NCBI GenBank assembly: GCA_015680685.1
Contig: MNCI01026937.1
Coordinates: forward strand, 841,793-905,792
DNA: 64,000 nt
Source of the DNA: Gnetum montanum
Lineage: Eukaryota > Streptophyta > Gnetopsida > Gnetales > Gnetaceae
Reading direction: 5' to 3'
Both the position numbers and the translations under genes were made by a program. Below the pieces are notes generated by a model. The model made no database searches. It was not told the DNA's origin and saw only the letters and a list, made by a program, of their open reading frames with translations. Of this stretch, positions 22,560 through 35,145 are shown piece by piece. The stretch's first letter is position 1. Every line of letters starts with the position of its first letter.

Positions 22560-24511
22560 CTTTGAGATCTTGAATGTTAACCTATAGATTTTTGCAATTA
22601 GTTGTATCATGACCAATAATCTCATGATAGTAGTAATACTTCTGGTAGTCATACCACTTAGGTACTTTAGGATCATTGTATCTTTCATAAAAATCCATTG
22701 CTATGAGTTGAATATGGTGATAATGTGCTCTTACCTAGTTAGAGACTTGTTTTCTCTTAAGATGTTCATCCGTAAGAAGATTGTTAAGGAGCACAAAATA
22801 CCTCATGTATATGTTGGTATACCAATCCCTATTCATTTGAGCTCTACATTGCTAAGTTGAGGAAGCATTTCTTTATCCCTTGGAATAAGAAGAAACATCT
22901 TGTGATGTTGGCTATTCCTTATCTTCTTCATAGCTTTGTTAGCTTTGGTACAAATTGATAGAAATTCCTAGTTTCTATGTTAAATGATAGCTTCTTCATT
23001 ATGCCTGGTATCTAGAAAAGATTCATTCACATAGCGAGGCTTAAGATAATTCATCCTTTTAAGAATGTATTCAATTACAACATCTTTGTAGATATCTTAC
23101 AAATGACATTCCTTCAAATGATATGGTAACTTAGTTAACTTTGCTGTCCAACAAGAAATGAACTTATCAATGGGTTCATTCAAAGCTTGTTTGATAGCCA
23201 CAAAGGACATGACACTTCCACTTTGAAGAACAATGAACTTGAATCATTTAATAAAGATAATCAATAATTACTCTAGAGAGAAAATAGAACTTTGAGGTAG
23301 GGATCTATACCATTCTAGTACTCTTCCAGAGAGAGAATTGGAAAAGGATCTAAGCATAATGTAAGGCTAAGGATCAAGAACCATGCATTTATTTTTAAAT
23401 GTGATTAGATTGTTTATAGGATCTCCCATTTCACCATTTTAATTTGTGAAAATTGATAATGAAATTCCCTTAGGTAGAACTAACATGGGAATTATAGAGC
23501 TTATAGGATCATTTAGATCCCAATCCAAGGAAATGGAAGAGTCTCCTTACATAACCAATGTATTAGTTACTTTATCTTTATTCATTGAGTAGTGCTAGAA
23601 GTTGTGGATCTATTCTAGGAAAATGAGGTATAAGCTAAGCTACAATAGTAGGTGGAAATATTAAATAAGGACACATTTATGGAATGGTCCCAAATATTGT
23701 GAAAATAGGTAGGCCTAAAGAGATAAAATTATATGGGTATATGGAGAGAGATTATGCATTACCAAGCTGGGAAATGCTAAATATAGTAGGAATGGTAGTA
23801 GTAGGTAATACAATAGATGAAAACAATGATATGATAGGTTAAGTTTGAGGGATGAAATTTGAAGGTTTAAAAAATGGGTTAGAAGATTGAAAGAAGGAAT
23901 GATGATTACTGATATAGTTGGGAGGAAACAAAAGATAAGGTGTAGGGATGAAGCTAACAGAAGGCTAAGGCTAGGTTTCCCCACATTGGGAGGAATATAT
24001 CTAGATGAAGAAGTTTGAGCAACAATAACATTTACATTATGTATATGATATGACAAAAAATTGATCTTACTAGGTACTTCAGTTGATGGTTCTTCATCTT
24101 CATCAGTCAAATGAATATTTGACTTTAAGGCTATAATTTCTTTTTCTTTGATAGTGATGCAAGGGCTAATATTTTGGTCCAAGATAGATTTCATTATAGC
24201 CTTTTCAATTTGTAGATGTATTTTCTCTTTAATTTTCTCCTGCTTCATAATAAATTCTATGATCTCCTTAGCTTTCTTCTCATCTAATTCAATGGGGTGA
24301 TATGGATTAGGAAGGAAAGGAGGAAGGTTTTTTTTCTTTCATATTCTATCATAATATGAAACATATTAAGTATGGGGAGAAATCCTAGCTCTTGTTTAAC
24401 ATAAACTATCTTAGAGCTCCTTTGGTTCAATCATTCAAAGGACCCCCTATTTCTTATCATATCAATGAGCTTCTAGAGCTTGAAAACGTTTGAATTGGAA
24501 GATGATGCCAT
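22560..24511 (-). pseudogene. Second Tat-type gag remnant
   Basis: Read leftwards from a Met codon at 24511-24509. A Pro/Ser/Ile-rich N-terminal region (about 24250-23700, partly an open frame of 177 codons in another phase) precedes a capsid-type domain at about 23340-22900: LEWYRSLPQSSIFSLE, then KQALNEPIDKFISCW. Near 22650-22590 the zinc-knuckle region reads Y.YYHEIIGHDT..C, the typical C-terminal gag signature of Tat elements, followed by IQDLKDKHKI. It resembles the gag at 14234-10630 in layout but not in detail. Many stops and frameshifts; no protease or pol found to its left. Confidence 0.65.
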
Positions 24512-24746
24512 AGTTGTAGGTGTTTATTAGTAGTACCTATGAATTCATAGGGCTATTACCAAAGCTTCAATTTTTCTTACAAATAGGTTTGAACTCAAAA
24601 TAGAATAAAAGTATTGGTTTGAAGTAAGACGTAAGAATTACAAAGAAATGATGTGATGTTAATGTTTTGATGCAACATGTTAAATGTACCTAGAAAAGGT
24701 TTTGTTAGCAAGAAAATCCTAGAAATAATGCTCATTTCTATGAATC

Positions 24747-24770
24747 AACCCTCCTTCTAGTGCCAAAATG
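24747..24770 (-). promoter_or_regulatory. Candidate LTR end and primer-binding site upstream of the second Tat gag
   Basis: On the - strand, ...CAATATCA is followed by TTTTGGCACTAGAAGGAGGG, which looks like an LTR end in CA and a primer site beginning TGG. It lies about 240 bp upstream of the gag start. The matching LTR start was not located. Confidence 0.45.
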
Positions 24771-27689
24771 ATATTGTAGTTAGAATCATCATTAACTTGA
24801 GATTCAAAACAATCTTATGAAAAATGAGCTAAGCATCCTATAGCCTTCAAACAATCTAAAGAAATAAATCTTCAAATTGAAAGGGACTTGTCAATCATTA
24901 GAAATTATAATAATATGAAATTGTACTTTTTTTCAAACATAAGCTAGAAACTAAGCAATAAAGCATATGTGGAATAGTTGATAAAGAGTGAATAGAATAT
25001 GATGTAAAGAAGAATTCACAATTAAAAACATGATTTAGTAACACTATGTAGAATAAGATCTATCCAAAGGAATAGAGTAAATGTGGCCAAAAAGAAAAGC
25101 ATCCAATAAGATCTAGGAAGTAGATCTAATAAATTTAAAATTAAATTTTACATCTAAGCTAAAAGAATAATAGAGTTAGAGCTATCATAGATTCAATACA
25201 AATGAAATCTATAATTAAAGGAATAAAAAGAATAGAGTGACCAAGAAGGAACTTGGTAGAATATTACAACAATTCCTTGGTTCATTGGTTCACTCATTAA
25301 TGTGTGCTTAAGGAAAATCTTAAACATATAAGTATTATTATAAAGGACGAGCCAGAAAAGAATAGGATAAAGGAATTGAATCAAATATTAATGTAGATCC
25401 AAATCCAATGAGATTCATCATTTATGAGGAGGGCAACATAATTGGGATACAAATCGGCCAACATAATGGACAAAAGGAAAATTAAAGAATTCTTAGAAGC
25501 AGTAAGATTCTTGGAGATTTAGATGTTCATAAAAGTAATAATAGAAGGAACTATTAATGTAGGAGAACTCTCTCTTTATTTAGATATTAAGCAAGTCTCT
25601 ATTTTGTAGTGATCATTAACTAATTATAAACCAATCCCTTTCTATTTAAAAGTATATTCCTATCCATAGGCTAGAAATGCCTCATATATTATGAATAAAT
25701 GATGCATTGGAACCCAAAAAATCTTCTAGAAGGTTCTAAATTGGAGAAATGGAGTATGTAGATGCAATAGATGTTGAAAGCATATCTAACATAAAAAGTA
25801 CAATCAATTATTAAAATCAGATTTAACACTAGGTGTTAGAGAGAAAAATGATGTTGTTTATCAACCATGAAATATCCTGAAAAAGATAAAGTTAGAATTG
25901 ATGTAGGAGATGATGCTAGACATTGCAACTAAAATTTGAGAAGAAGTATCTCAAAATGATTCTATAGTTGATGCAAGGTGTCATTTCTAGTAGATGCTAA
26001 AGATAAAAATAAAAAACTACATGACCAACAACATAAGACATCAAATCTATAATTGTTGAAGATGGATAAAGCTATAAAGGCCATAGGATATACTTGAAAC
26101 TCTAAATTATGTAGAAAAATCCAAAGTACAACAAACTCTACTTGATAAGCCACTAGAAAGGCATGTTTGAAGTTAGATCTCTATCAAGTGCAAGAGTTGA
26201 TTAAGTAATAAATTTAACTACCCTTGATATGATTTTAGAAAGGGCATGCAACCCGTGTCCAAAGGTATACCTCTATTAAGAAAATATCTTGGAACTATCC
26301 TCAACATAAGGCATGTGATCCATGTTTGAAGGTACTACTATGGTGGGACTAGCATTAACCATATGACTAAAAAGGGATGTGATCCATGTTTGAAAGTGCA
26401 TCGTTGATTAAGAATAAAAGATAAAATTTTAATTAATTAATTAATTTCTAATTCAATATACTTTATATTACTTCTTCTAACAAGTTAAAAAACTAGCCTC
26501 GTAGCTATGTTGCTTTTTCAAATGGTCCTTGGATGGTAATCTTTAAGACAATACAATGCAATGTTATTAGATGAGGTATAACTTGGTCTTAACTATGGAC
26601 AAAAGGATAATATTATTTATATTAATTACAAAAAAACACATAAGAAACATTGTGTCTATGGGCATATTACTTCATATGCCATTTCTTCTATTTTTATTAT
26701 CATTCCACTTTACTGAATTATTATAAATTAATTTTATTATGTTATGATAATATGTTATAGATTTATGTAATTGACTAATGAATTCTCTTTATATTTATTC
26801 TTTTTGTTAACATTAAACTTCTAGAGTACCTATAGACATTATTTAGTGGTTATTGAAGGATGGGAAGGTAGCAGCTTACTATGAGGAGAACCTACTTGGA
26901 TAACTCTTATTACCAGTTAGCTACATTTTCATTAGAAAAGTCTTAAGATCCTATGTAGCTTATTTTGATCTTGAAATTCTTTGATTTTACCTTTAAAACC
27001 TTATCATATAGACATAACATATCTTATGTTATAAATCTTACTCAAACTTTTACCCAAATTTTGATTTGGTCATGAGGGAGGGAGTATTATGAAAATTCTA
27101 CAATCTTTATAACCTTCTAAAGTTTAAAATTAAGAAACATAAAGATAAATTCAATATTTTAAGGTGTTATAAAATGAAAAATTTCATTTTATTTTTGATC
27201 TCATTTGAAAAGGATAAGAGATTAGTCTAAGAATAAAAAAATTATTTCTAAGTTAAGTATTGACTCATTGATTTTTTGGTTCTTAATACACATAGCACCT
27301 AAGAGATCAAGAGATCAAGGTAGAAAACAAGATATAAATCTATGAAATAATAAGAAAATATAAAGGAAATGATCATGAACATGATATTCTAATACATGCG
27401 AAGTTTCTCAAACAAGTTTGAAATACAAGAGATCATTGAACCAATAAGGATAATAATATGTTCATTTATCATTAATTGAAGAAGAAGGACAAAGAAACCA
27501 TGCTATATGTATTGTAATTCTTCAAATTTAATCATTTATAATAATTTTGACATAATGTAATTACACTATAGCTACTATAGGCTTTTATTGATGCTAAGAC
27601 ATTACATCTGTATAGCATTGTAGCTGCAATGTGGTAGATGCAATGTTGTAATGAATGAACTATGATTTTTATTATTCATCAATCCAAAG
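24771..27689. other. AT-rich repeat-like region, probably containing the LTR of the second Tat element
   Basis: No coding-like frame longer than about 60 codons. Includes a three-copy repeat (26240-26400). A purine-rich GAGGGAGGGAG at 27074-27084 resembles a polypurine tract, but no LTR start after it could be confirmed. Confidence 0.35.
26240..26400 (+). repeat. Three-copy tandem repeat, unit about 64 bp
   Basis: The word GGCATGTGATCCATGTTTGA and close variants recurs at about 26246, 26310 and 26374. The copies are diverged. Confidence 0.6.
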
Positions 27690-28557
27690 ACAAGGGATAT
27701 ATGAGTGTTTTCTCAATATAAGATATTGGAGTTTTAATTCCTTTTATTTTGAAATTCAAAAAGCCTTGACTAAATCTCAATATGCTAAATAATGTTGGGA
27801 TGCTTTTGAAGCTAAAAGTGCTCTCACTAAAGGTCAAATATCCTAGGTGAAAATTAAAGATGAACCTTGCAAGGAGTTTTTTAAATTTTAAAAAAGAAAT
27901 GGTTAAGTGCCTAAACTAGAATTGCATTATATAAATTATTCCATCATTATAGATCTTGAGACTATTAATAGTTTTTTAGTAAATCAGTTTTTTCTATTTT
28001 TCTTCTAAAGATTTTAGCAAGTAAACATTAAAGACCTCTAGCATGCATACTTCTCATCTTATAATAGATGCACATAAAAGTATTCTTAAAATAAAACTTA
28101 TAGTAGAAGAAATCAAAGTAGCTAATTTTAGTTTAGCTTATAGTAAAGCTTTAGGATTTGATGATTTTCCAATTGAATTTTTAAAGAAGAACTAATATAT
28201 TATTAAAGATGATATATTTCATGTTTTTAAGAATATATTAAAAAACCTTCCCTTGATAAAATAATAAGGTTATGATTCATCTTCTTCCCAAGAATATAGA
28301 TCTTCAACATATTAATAATTGGAGACCTTTTACTCTTCTTAACAACACCTATAAAATTTGAGTTAAATACATTTCTTGTTAGATTTAAAAGGTTATAGAA
28401 GATATCATCAAATCTTAGTAAATAGGTTTTGTTAAAGGTAGATATATCTTAAATAATAATATTTTAGCTTAGGAAGAAATGTAGTGGGCTTATGGTACTA
28501 ACTAGTACATTGCTTTTATTAAGCTAGATTATGCTAAAGCTTATAATAGGATTGAAT
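27690..28557 (+). pseudogene. L1-type LINE ORF2, first part
   Basis: 5'-truncated. About 27750-27910 resembles the linker before the reverse transcriptase domain (WDAFEAKSALTKGQIS, then EFFKF). At 28135-28200 comes the RT0/RT1 hallmark in the form YSKALGFDDFPIEFLKK, and at 28420-28555 the motif GFVKGRYILNNNILA followed by KLDYAKAYNRIEWNFI, which corresponds to RT motif A of plant L1 elements. The coding sequence is then interrupted by the RTE-type LINE and resumes at 31257. Many stops and frame changes. The intact enzyme would copy its RNA at a nicked target. Confidence 0.75.
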
Positions 28558-28575
28558 GGAATTTTATTATTTCTT

Positions 28576-31238
28576 CATCATTGTCATCATCCTAGCCTTG
28601 TTCCAATAAAATGGGATCAACTACCTGAGTTATTTTCTATCATTCACCTCTATGAAAAGTTAGATATTTATTTATTAGTAGTTTCTTCGAATCATCTTTG
28701 ATTGTTTTCTCCCATGTCTTCTTTGCTCTTCTTTTCAATGGCCTTCCTAGAATAGTAATATAACAACCTTTGTTTATAGGATTATTATTTTGTCTTCTTT
28801 GCATATGTCCAAATAATCTAAGCCATCATTCTTACAACTTATCTAAAATAGAAGCTACTCTAAGTATTTCTCTAATGTTTATATTATGTAGTTTATCTTT
28901 TTTGAAAACATTCAACATCCATTGAAGCATTTGCATTTCTACCACATTGATTTGTTGTTTATACCTTTTTTTTTACTACCCAACATTCAAGATCCTACAA
29001 GATAGTAGGCCTAATTACTGTCTTGTAAAATTTTTTCTTCAATTTTATTGATACTCTTTTATTATATAAGAAACCATTAGCCTATATCCAATTTGACCAT
29101 TTTGTCTCAATTATATTTTTTATATATTTATTAATTTAACCATCTTATTGGAGGATTTATCCTAGATAGTAGAATTATTTATAGTGGTGACCTTTTTGGT
29201 TTTGAATTATTACTTCTATTTCACCACTATTTATGTTATTAAAATTACATTCCATATATTCTATCTTACTTCTAATTTTAAAGTGTTTTAATTCTAGAGA
29301 ATGTCTTCACTTCTCCATTTTAGAACCAATATTTTCTTGAGCTATACCCACCAACACAATATCATTTACAAATAGCATATACCAAGGTATTTCATCTTAT
29401 ATTATCTATGTTAATTTATCCATAATAATGACAAATAAGTATATGCTAAGCATAGACCCTTAATGTAGACCTATGACTAGGAAATCAAATGTTGTTCCAC
29501 ATGCTATTATAATTTTAGTGGTAGATTCTTTATACATGTCTTGAATCACTTTAATATATTTATTAAGGATGTTTTCCTCTATAAGGCTCACAAAATAATC
29601 TCTCTAGGTTCTTTGTCATATTCTTTTCTAAGTTAATGAAGATCATATGTAGGTTGTTCTATGTTTTCTAAATTTCTCCATCAGTTATCATATCAAGAAT
29701 ATAGCCTTTATAGTAGATTTTCCTAACATAAATTCAAATTTATTTTCTAATACTATAGATTTATGTCTAGGACATTCCTCTATGACTCTCTCCGAGAGCT
29801 TCATAGTGTGTCTCATTAGCCTTATGTATGTCTCCTTTATTTTTGTAGATGAGAATAACAAGGATTTTTTCCAATTGTTAAGCATTTCTCTATCCTTAAA
29901 AATTTTATTAAATAATTGTGTTAGCAAAAAAAATCTTGTATCTCCTAATGGTTTCCAAGTTTTATAGGAATGTTATCTAGTCCAAAAAATTTTCCTTTTT
30001 TCACCTTTGATAAGGTTATCTTTACCTTAGAGAAGGAAAGTTCATTAACCAAACTAGAATTTCATTCTTCTTCTTGGATGTCTTCTCTTGGGAATTCTTC
30101 ATTTAATAATTCTTAAAAATAATTTTTCTACTTATCCAAAATTTTATTAGCTTTTACCAATATTCTTTCTTCTACTTCCTTGATGCATTTAACATTATCA
30201 ATGTCCTTAAATTTCTTATTTCTAACTTTTGCTAATTTGTAAATACATTTTTCTCCTTCCTTTGTTCCTAATTTCTTATAAAAGCTATTCAAGGCCTTAT
30301 GTTTGGCTTTAGATATTGATATGGATGCCTCCTTCTTTGCAATTGATATTGATATTGCTTAATTGCTATCCCTTAAAGCTTTTTTTTTTCTTATTTTGGA
30401 GAGCATGTTTCACTTTATTACTCATCATGTCTCCTTTGGGATGTACTTTTGACCTTTTGTTTCACCCAAATTAGTTTTTCCAATTTTCTAAATACAACTT
30501 TCTATTTAACCTTAAATAAAATTTGTAGAGCAATTCTAATTCTAGGTACCTTTGTCAATCAATTATACTTTGAATAAGATGATGTTATCTTCCTTTAAAT
30601 TCCATAATTTTATTCATTTAGTTCCTTTTCTCATGCTACCTTTGAAGCTATGTATAGCTAAGTTCTTAATCATTAATTGATGCTTAGTCACATGATACTC
30701 TTCATACTACTCTTATATGTAATTAAATGTTCATTCCTCTTCTTGAAATAAGTATTTGCAATTACAAGGTCACAGGCACCTATAAATTATAGTAGTGAAT
30801 CTCCCATATCATGTCACTCTCCAAAACTAGGTCCTTCATGAATCTATCATATCCCATGTTCATAAATCCAACATGATCATTAAAATCCCATCTAATGAAT
30901 ATGCTTTCTTGTTGGGAAATTTGTTAAAGCACTTGATCCATATAATCCAAAAAAGCATGCTCGATGAAATTTTCTAAGTTAATTTGTAGTGGATAAATAG
31001 TAATTATGTTGATGATCTCATTTCCAAGCACAATTTTGATGCCCATAATTCAATCATCATGGTAATATACTTGTACTAGTTTATCTTTGTTAAATTGAAT
31101 AATGATAATGCCCACTCCATTTTGATGTTTTTCTTTTCCTAAGTAGAAGAGTTTATAACCCTCATCTTAATCTTTAGCTTTCTCTCATTTCCATCTTATT
31201 TCTTGGAGGTAAGAAGTATTGATTATTTGTCTTTTGAT
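28576..31238 (-). mobile_element. RTE-type LINE inserted in the L1-type LINE
   Basis: About 2.66 kb on the - strand, flanked by an 18-bp TSD with two mismatches: GGAATTTTATTATTTCTT (28558-28575) and GGGATTTTATTGTTTCTT (31239-31256). Its 3' end, read on the - strand, finishes in a GATGATGACAATGATGAAG tail, typical of the short trinucleotide-like tails of RTE elements. The adjacent phrase with CTTGTTCCAATAAAATGGG on the + strand is the common 3' end of plant RTE copies. Contains endonuclease and reverse transcriptase remnants. Confidence 0.85.
28780..31220 (-). pseudogene. RTE-type ORF2: endonuclease and reverse transcriptase
   Basis: Read leftwards. The endonuclease domain starts near 31215 with a remnant of the QE.RWK motif, continues with KHQNGVGIII (about 31125) and a degenerate FNDHVG in place of the usual GDxNxHVG (about 30875). 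The reverse transcriptase begins near 30000; an open frame of 79 codons (29927-29688) holds HTMKLSERVIE and ENKFEFMLGKSTIKAIFL, a diagnostic RTE stretch. The catalytic box reads FVNDIVLV near 29355 where FADD is usual, so the first Asp is lost. Downstream segments with the KYLG-like and PTIL.C-like motifs reach about 28980. Frameshifts and stops throughout make it inactive. Confidence 0.85.
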
Positions 31239-31256
31239 GGGATTTTATTGTTTCTT

Positions 31257-32600
31257 ATCTCTATAAAATGGAATTTGATGATTATTTTATTCATCTTGTT
31301 TGTACCTTGCTTACTAATGTTAATGCTTAATTTGCTATAAATTTTAAATTAAGTTCCTCCTTTTCTCTTTGCTGGTCAGTTCATTAAGCTTATCCTCTAG
31401 CTCCCCATCTTTTTATTATTGTTGCAAACTTTCTTTCATATAATTTGCATTATGTTGTACAAAGAAATATCATTAAGGAAATTTTAATTGATGATTAAGG
31501 TATGCAATTGCATAACATGTACTTAGCAAATTCATTGCAACATATCAATATTCTCTTAGCTAAAGTGAAAAATTATTGCATGTTATATGTCTTTCATATC
31601 AATTGTCAAAAATCTATTATTTATTGTAATGATAATATGGATTAGTGGGTTACTCTCAAGTCTTAGGAAATATTGAAAAAATAAATTTTTCAAAATTTTA
31701 GAAATATTCTTTTCTTTCAATCCTAATCTTATTATTTTGTGGAATTACGTGATTGATAAAATTGAAAAGAAGCTTGATAAATGGAAAGAAGAAAAGCTCA
31801 TCTTTACTGATAAGATTTTAGTTATTAAGCAAATGCTTCAATCAACTCATGTTTATTACTTTATTTTTTGGACTTCTTCTAAAACTCCTTATGATAGAAT
31901 TAATTTTATAATTATTTAGTTTCTTTGGTTTGCTAAGTAACATAAAAAAATTTCTAAAGTTTTTTTAGGACATTTTCACTAGTAGAAAGAAAGATGGAGG
32001 ACTTGGCCTCATTAGTTGATATAACTAGGGTATTTCTCTTGTAGCAATATAGATTACAATGTGCATTAATATAGATGATGTTTGAATGCTTATTTTAAGA
32101 AATAGACTTATGCAAGGAAAACTTTAAAAAATAACAATTATTTTTCCAATAACGTTTTTTCACTATCTTATTTTTCCTCAAACCATATTTATCCTTAGTT
32201 TTCTAGTTCTTAAACAAACCTAGAAGAGATTATGCAAGTTTAATAAATATGGGAATTACAATTATATTATAGTTTCAAAAGATATGCTTAAGCAAATTAG
32301 CCCATTATGACTTTGTTTTAATGAAAAAGCTTGGAATACTAACTCANCCCCATTATGACTTTGTTTTAATGAAAAAGCTTGGAATACTAACTCATTTAGA
32401 TTGTGGACCACTTAGAACAAGTTTGATATGACTGCAATTTTCTTTCTACATATGCATGCTAGATTGATTCCATGAAAAAAGGCTTCTAGCCTCTATGATT
32501 TGAATAGAAAGAAGAAAATAGATTTTGAAAAATTAATTTATGATCTTGAGAATTTATTTAATGATTGACAATAGTTCTTTCATGTTGAGTGCAAGGGGAA
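31257..32600 (+). pseudogene. L1-type LINE ORF2, second part
   Basis: Continues the L1 frame after the RTE insertion. The best-preserved segment (31737-31919) reads IDKIEKKLDKWKEEKLIF, then KQMLQSTHVYYFIF, the conserved region after the reverse transcriptase fingers-palm in plant L1 elements. Around 31340-31420 lies a decayed equivalent of the 'GDPLSP.LF' segment. An N at 32347 with a duplicated flank lies inside it. The 3' end is not clear; no poly(A) tail was found. Confidence 0.65.
32301..32394. repeat. 46-bp exact duplication around a single N, likely assembly artefact
   Basis: 32301-32346 is repeated without change at 32349-32394, with N at 32347. Same signature as 1216-1298: overlapping contig ends joined without merging. 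Confidence 0.9.
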
Positions 32601-32846
32601 GTGTTAAGGATTGGGGTTAATATTAACCTCAAGATGTGTTAAAAGTAACCATATGTATAAAAATAATAATTACATAAAGAAGACCGATTAGCTGTTAAGA
32701 GATTAGTTAACAAGTAATATGACTATTGACTAATGACATGTACTCTATTTGGTTGTACCTTAAAAGGAAGAAATCAAGATGTTTTTATGATATAACACAT
32801 TCACACTTCATATTATAACATATAGATCATAATTTTTGATACCTGT
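32591..32846 (+). repeat. Possible copia-type LTR start, cut by element C
   Basis: A purine-rich GCAAGGGGAAG (32591-32601) is followed by TGTTAAGGATTGGGG, the look of a polypurine tract and a copia LTR start. The sequence runs to the target site of C (CCTGT, 32842-32846) and would resume at 52965. No second copy was found in the window. Confidence 0.35.
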
Positions 32847-33704
32847 TGATGAGTCATAGATTGGCTACATCGATGAGGCCCCATCAATTGGTTTGCATCG
32901 ACTAGGCACTATCAATGCATCATTTGGTACATTGACATGGCCCCATCGATGTAGGGTTTATTCTTGACTATAAATATGTGTCAACTTGCCATGTTTTCAT
33001 AGTGTAGTGAGTAGAATATGTTCCCAAGTGCCTATAGTAGGAGTCATTGAGTGTATAAATCTTTATTTGAGCACTATTGTACTTGAGCACGATAGTGTGT
33101 GCAACAATAAAGATGAGCTTTCTAATCAAAGCTTGTAGCATTCTCGATAGCTTAAATGTTTTATTCATGCATTTAATTTTTTAGTTATTTATTTAATGTT
33201 CTTTAGTAATTAAGCTAAAATAAGTAATTAAGCAAGATAAGCTCAATGGAAATTAAGTAAACACATAAGTACAACTACTTCGAGCATGCGTATGATGTTT
33301 GGTAATCCCAATAGCACTTAACACTTGTAATCTAGCAACGTTATATGTGTTCAAGATGTGTATGGTGTGTGGGACCAAATACTTATGTTAGCACTAGTTG
33401 AGCAATAGTTAACCTATTACATTAAAGTAGATATTAAATTACTTTATTCTCTATCCTATTTATTTCAATAACCAAAATCATAAAATATAAAATGATAAAA
33501 ATCATGTGCTTCAATTACACTTAAACCATACCCTTGAGCCTCACAAGTGTAGTTGGGAAGACAACAAATGTCCTCAATGTTGAAGTTTACTTGCTAGAGA
33601 ACTAGTGCACCAGAAAACTATAGAGTCCACGAAATTCAACTAGATCACGTGTGAATGCTTGGTAATTCATATGGTTGGGTGTAGGGGTACCTTGCCACTA
33701 ATCA
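32847..33704 (+). repeat. 5' LTR of element C
   Basis: 858 bp, TGATGAGTC...CACTAATCA. Upstream of the TATA-like TATAAATA (32969-32976) it carries several ATCGATG/GGCCCCATC words instead of the GATATC palindromes of A and B. AATAAAG occurs near 33105. Shares the GGTTGGGTGTAGGGGTACC segment near its end with the other LTRs. Confidence 0.9.
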
Positions 33705-33723
33705 TTAGCACTGTTATGAGGGA
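33705..33723 (+). promoter_or_regulatory. Decayed primer-binding site of element C
   Basis: TTAGCACTGTTATGAGGGA in the position of the tRNA-Asp-like primer site of A and B. Confidence 0.55.
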
Positions 33724-33859
33724 TTCTTTTTGTCTGAAATGTGCACTATCTAGGATTAGTAAACATCATTAACATCATTGAATGAACCCTAAGATCAACA
33801 TCATTCTCACACATAATATAATCACATACGCACATTGATATTTTGTTTATTTTGCAAAA

Positions 33860-34005
33860 ATGTCTTCTTCTCATAAATGTGACAATGCTAAACCATTGAT
33901 CCCTCAAGAATGCAAGGTTGTATATACTCATATAGATGAGTATGTGCTTGACTTCACCTTCATCTTACATTAGGATGAACAATTGCAATGGCATGACATG
34001 GAAGG
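33860..34005 (+). pseudogene. Gag of element C, N-terminal piece before element B
   Basis: Starts MSSSHKCDNAKPLIP and parallels the N-terminus of the B gag (YTH.DEY..D.TFILH.DE). The reading frame continues across the removed B insertion: one copy of the GAAGG target restores an uninterrupted frame into 41393, ending ...WHDME and resuming GNIVMPPNRS. Confidence 0.85.
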
Positions 34006-34999
34006 TGATGAGACATGATATCGCATGCACCGCAATATCGCGTACATGATATCATGGTCTGCTGCAAAATCTATAAATAAAAGGTGAAACTCCCCTTATT
34101 TCTCATCCTGGTCTTGAAGTAGGGAAACTTTGGCAGTTTGATCACTCCAGAGATAGAATATTTTCCATGTGCCGCAGTAGGAGTCCAAAAGTGAATGAAT
34201 CTTTATTCGAGCAACATTGTACCTGAACACAAGTTGTGTATGGCAATAAAGACGAACTTCCTGGATAAACCTTGCAGTGCATGGAATAGGATTTTATTTA
34301 TTGTTTTCTCTCTCACCCTTAAACTCCTAGAATGTGGTATGAGTACGAATTGATTACGAGCATCTAAGGATGTGTACAGTTAGTCAAGGAATCGGCCACT
34401 CTCCACATGCGATCTGAGTACAACTTGATTACAAGCATCTAGTGTGACTACTTGGTAACCCAGTGGTGTATCCAGGATCTACGCTTGGTAATCCCAGTGG
34501 TAGTCGTACACCCCAATGTGTACGGTTAGTCAAGGAATCGGCCGCTCATCGCACTTAGGCTAGATAGGCTCTCTCAACCCTTTCCTCCTAGTTAAGTGTC
34601 TCAATACGACCACTTCAAGCACGTGCATTACGCGTGGTGATCCCAGTGATGATTAGCATTTGGTAGCCATAATTGCATCGGTTCAGGGTGTGTACAGTAA
34701 GTGGGAACGGATGCTGACGCTAGTTAATTTAGACTTAGTTCATTAGTTAGAGTTAGTTAGTTCCTCAACCCTTCACCTCATAGCATAGGAGAAAAACATA
34801 AAAACATATAAAAATCATATACCTTGGACTTACTTAACCATACACAGTGACAACTACAAGTAAGTCTGGGAAGACAATGAATAGTTAACCTTAAGTGTTC
34901 CATAAGGCGTGTAGGCATTTAGTCTGCGGAGTTCCACTGGATCACGCGTGCTACACTCATTTCGTATGGTTGAGTGTAGGGGTACCTCGCCACTCATCA
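34006..34999 (+). repeat. 5' LTR of element B
   Basis: 994 bp, TGATGAGAC...ACTCATCA. The tip has three GATATC/AATATCGC palindromes before TATAAATA (34072-34079). It is about 200 bp longer than the A LTR because of an internal duplication: TGATTACRAGCATCTA occurs near 34352 and 34428, and GTTAGTCAAGGAATCGGCC near 34378 and 34514. Confidence 0.93.
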
Positions 35000-35019
35000 T
35001 TGGTGCCATTGCCGTGGAC
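35000..35019 (+). promoter_or_regulatory. Primer-binding site of element B (tRNA-Asp-like)
   Basis: TTGGTGCCATTGCCGTGGAC, closest of the three to the Athila tRNA-Asp primer site. Confidence 0.75.
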
Positions 35020-35145
35020 TAAGTGTTTGTGCGCTAAGTAGAACATAAGAGGATATTACTCACATAATTAGGAGCTTAAACGAACCTTAGGGTTAATCAA
35101 ATAGAAAAAATTATATAACGGTAATTAGCACACCTATAAGACATC

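Noticed and set aside
27060-27100. Polypurine tract and LTR start at GAGGGAGGGAG
   Set aside because: No second copy of the following sequence and no pol upstream; left as a remark only.
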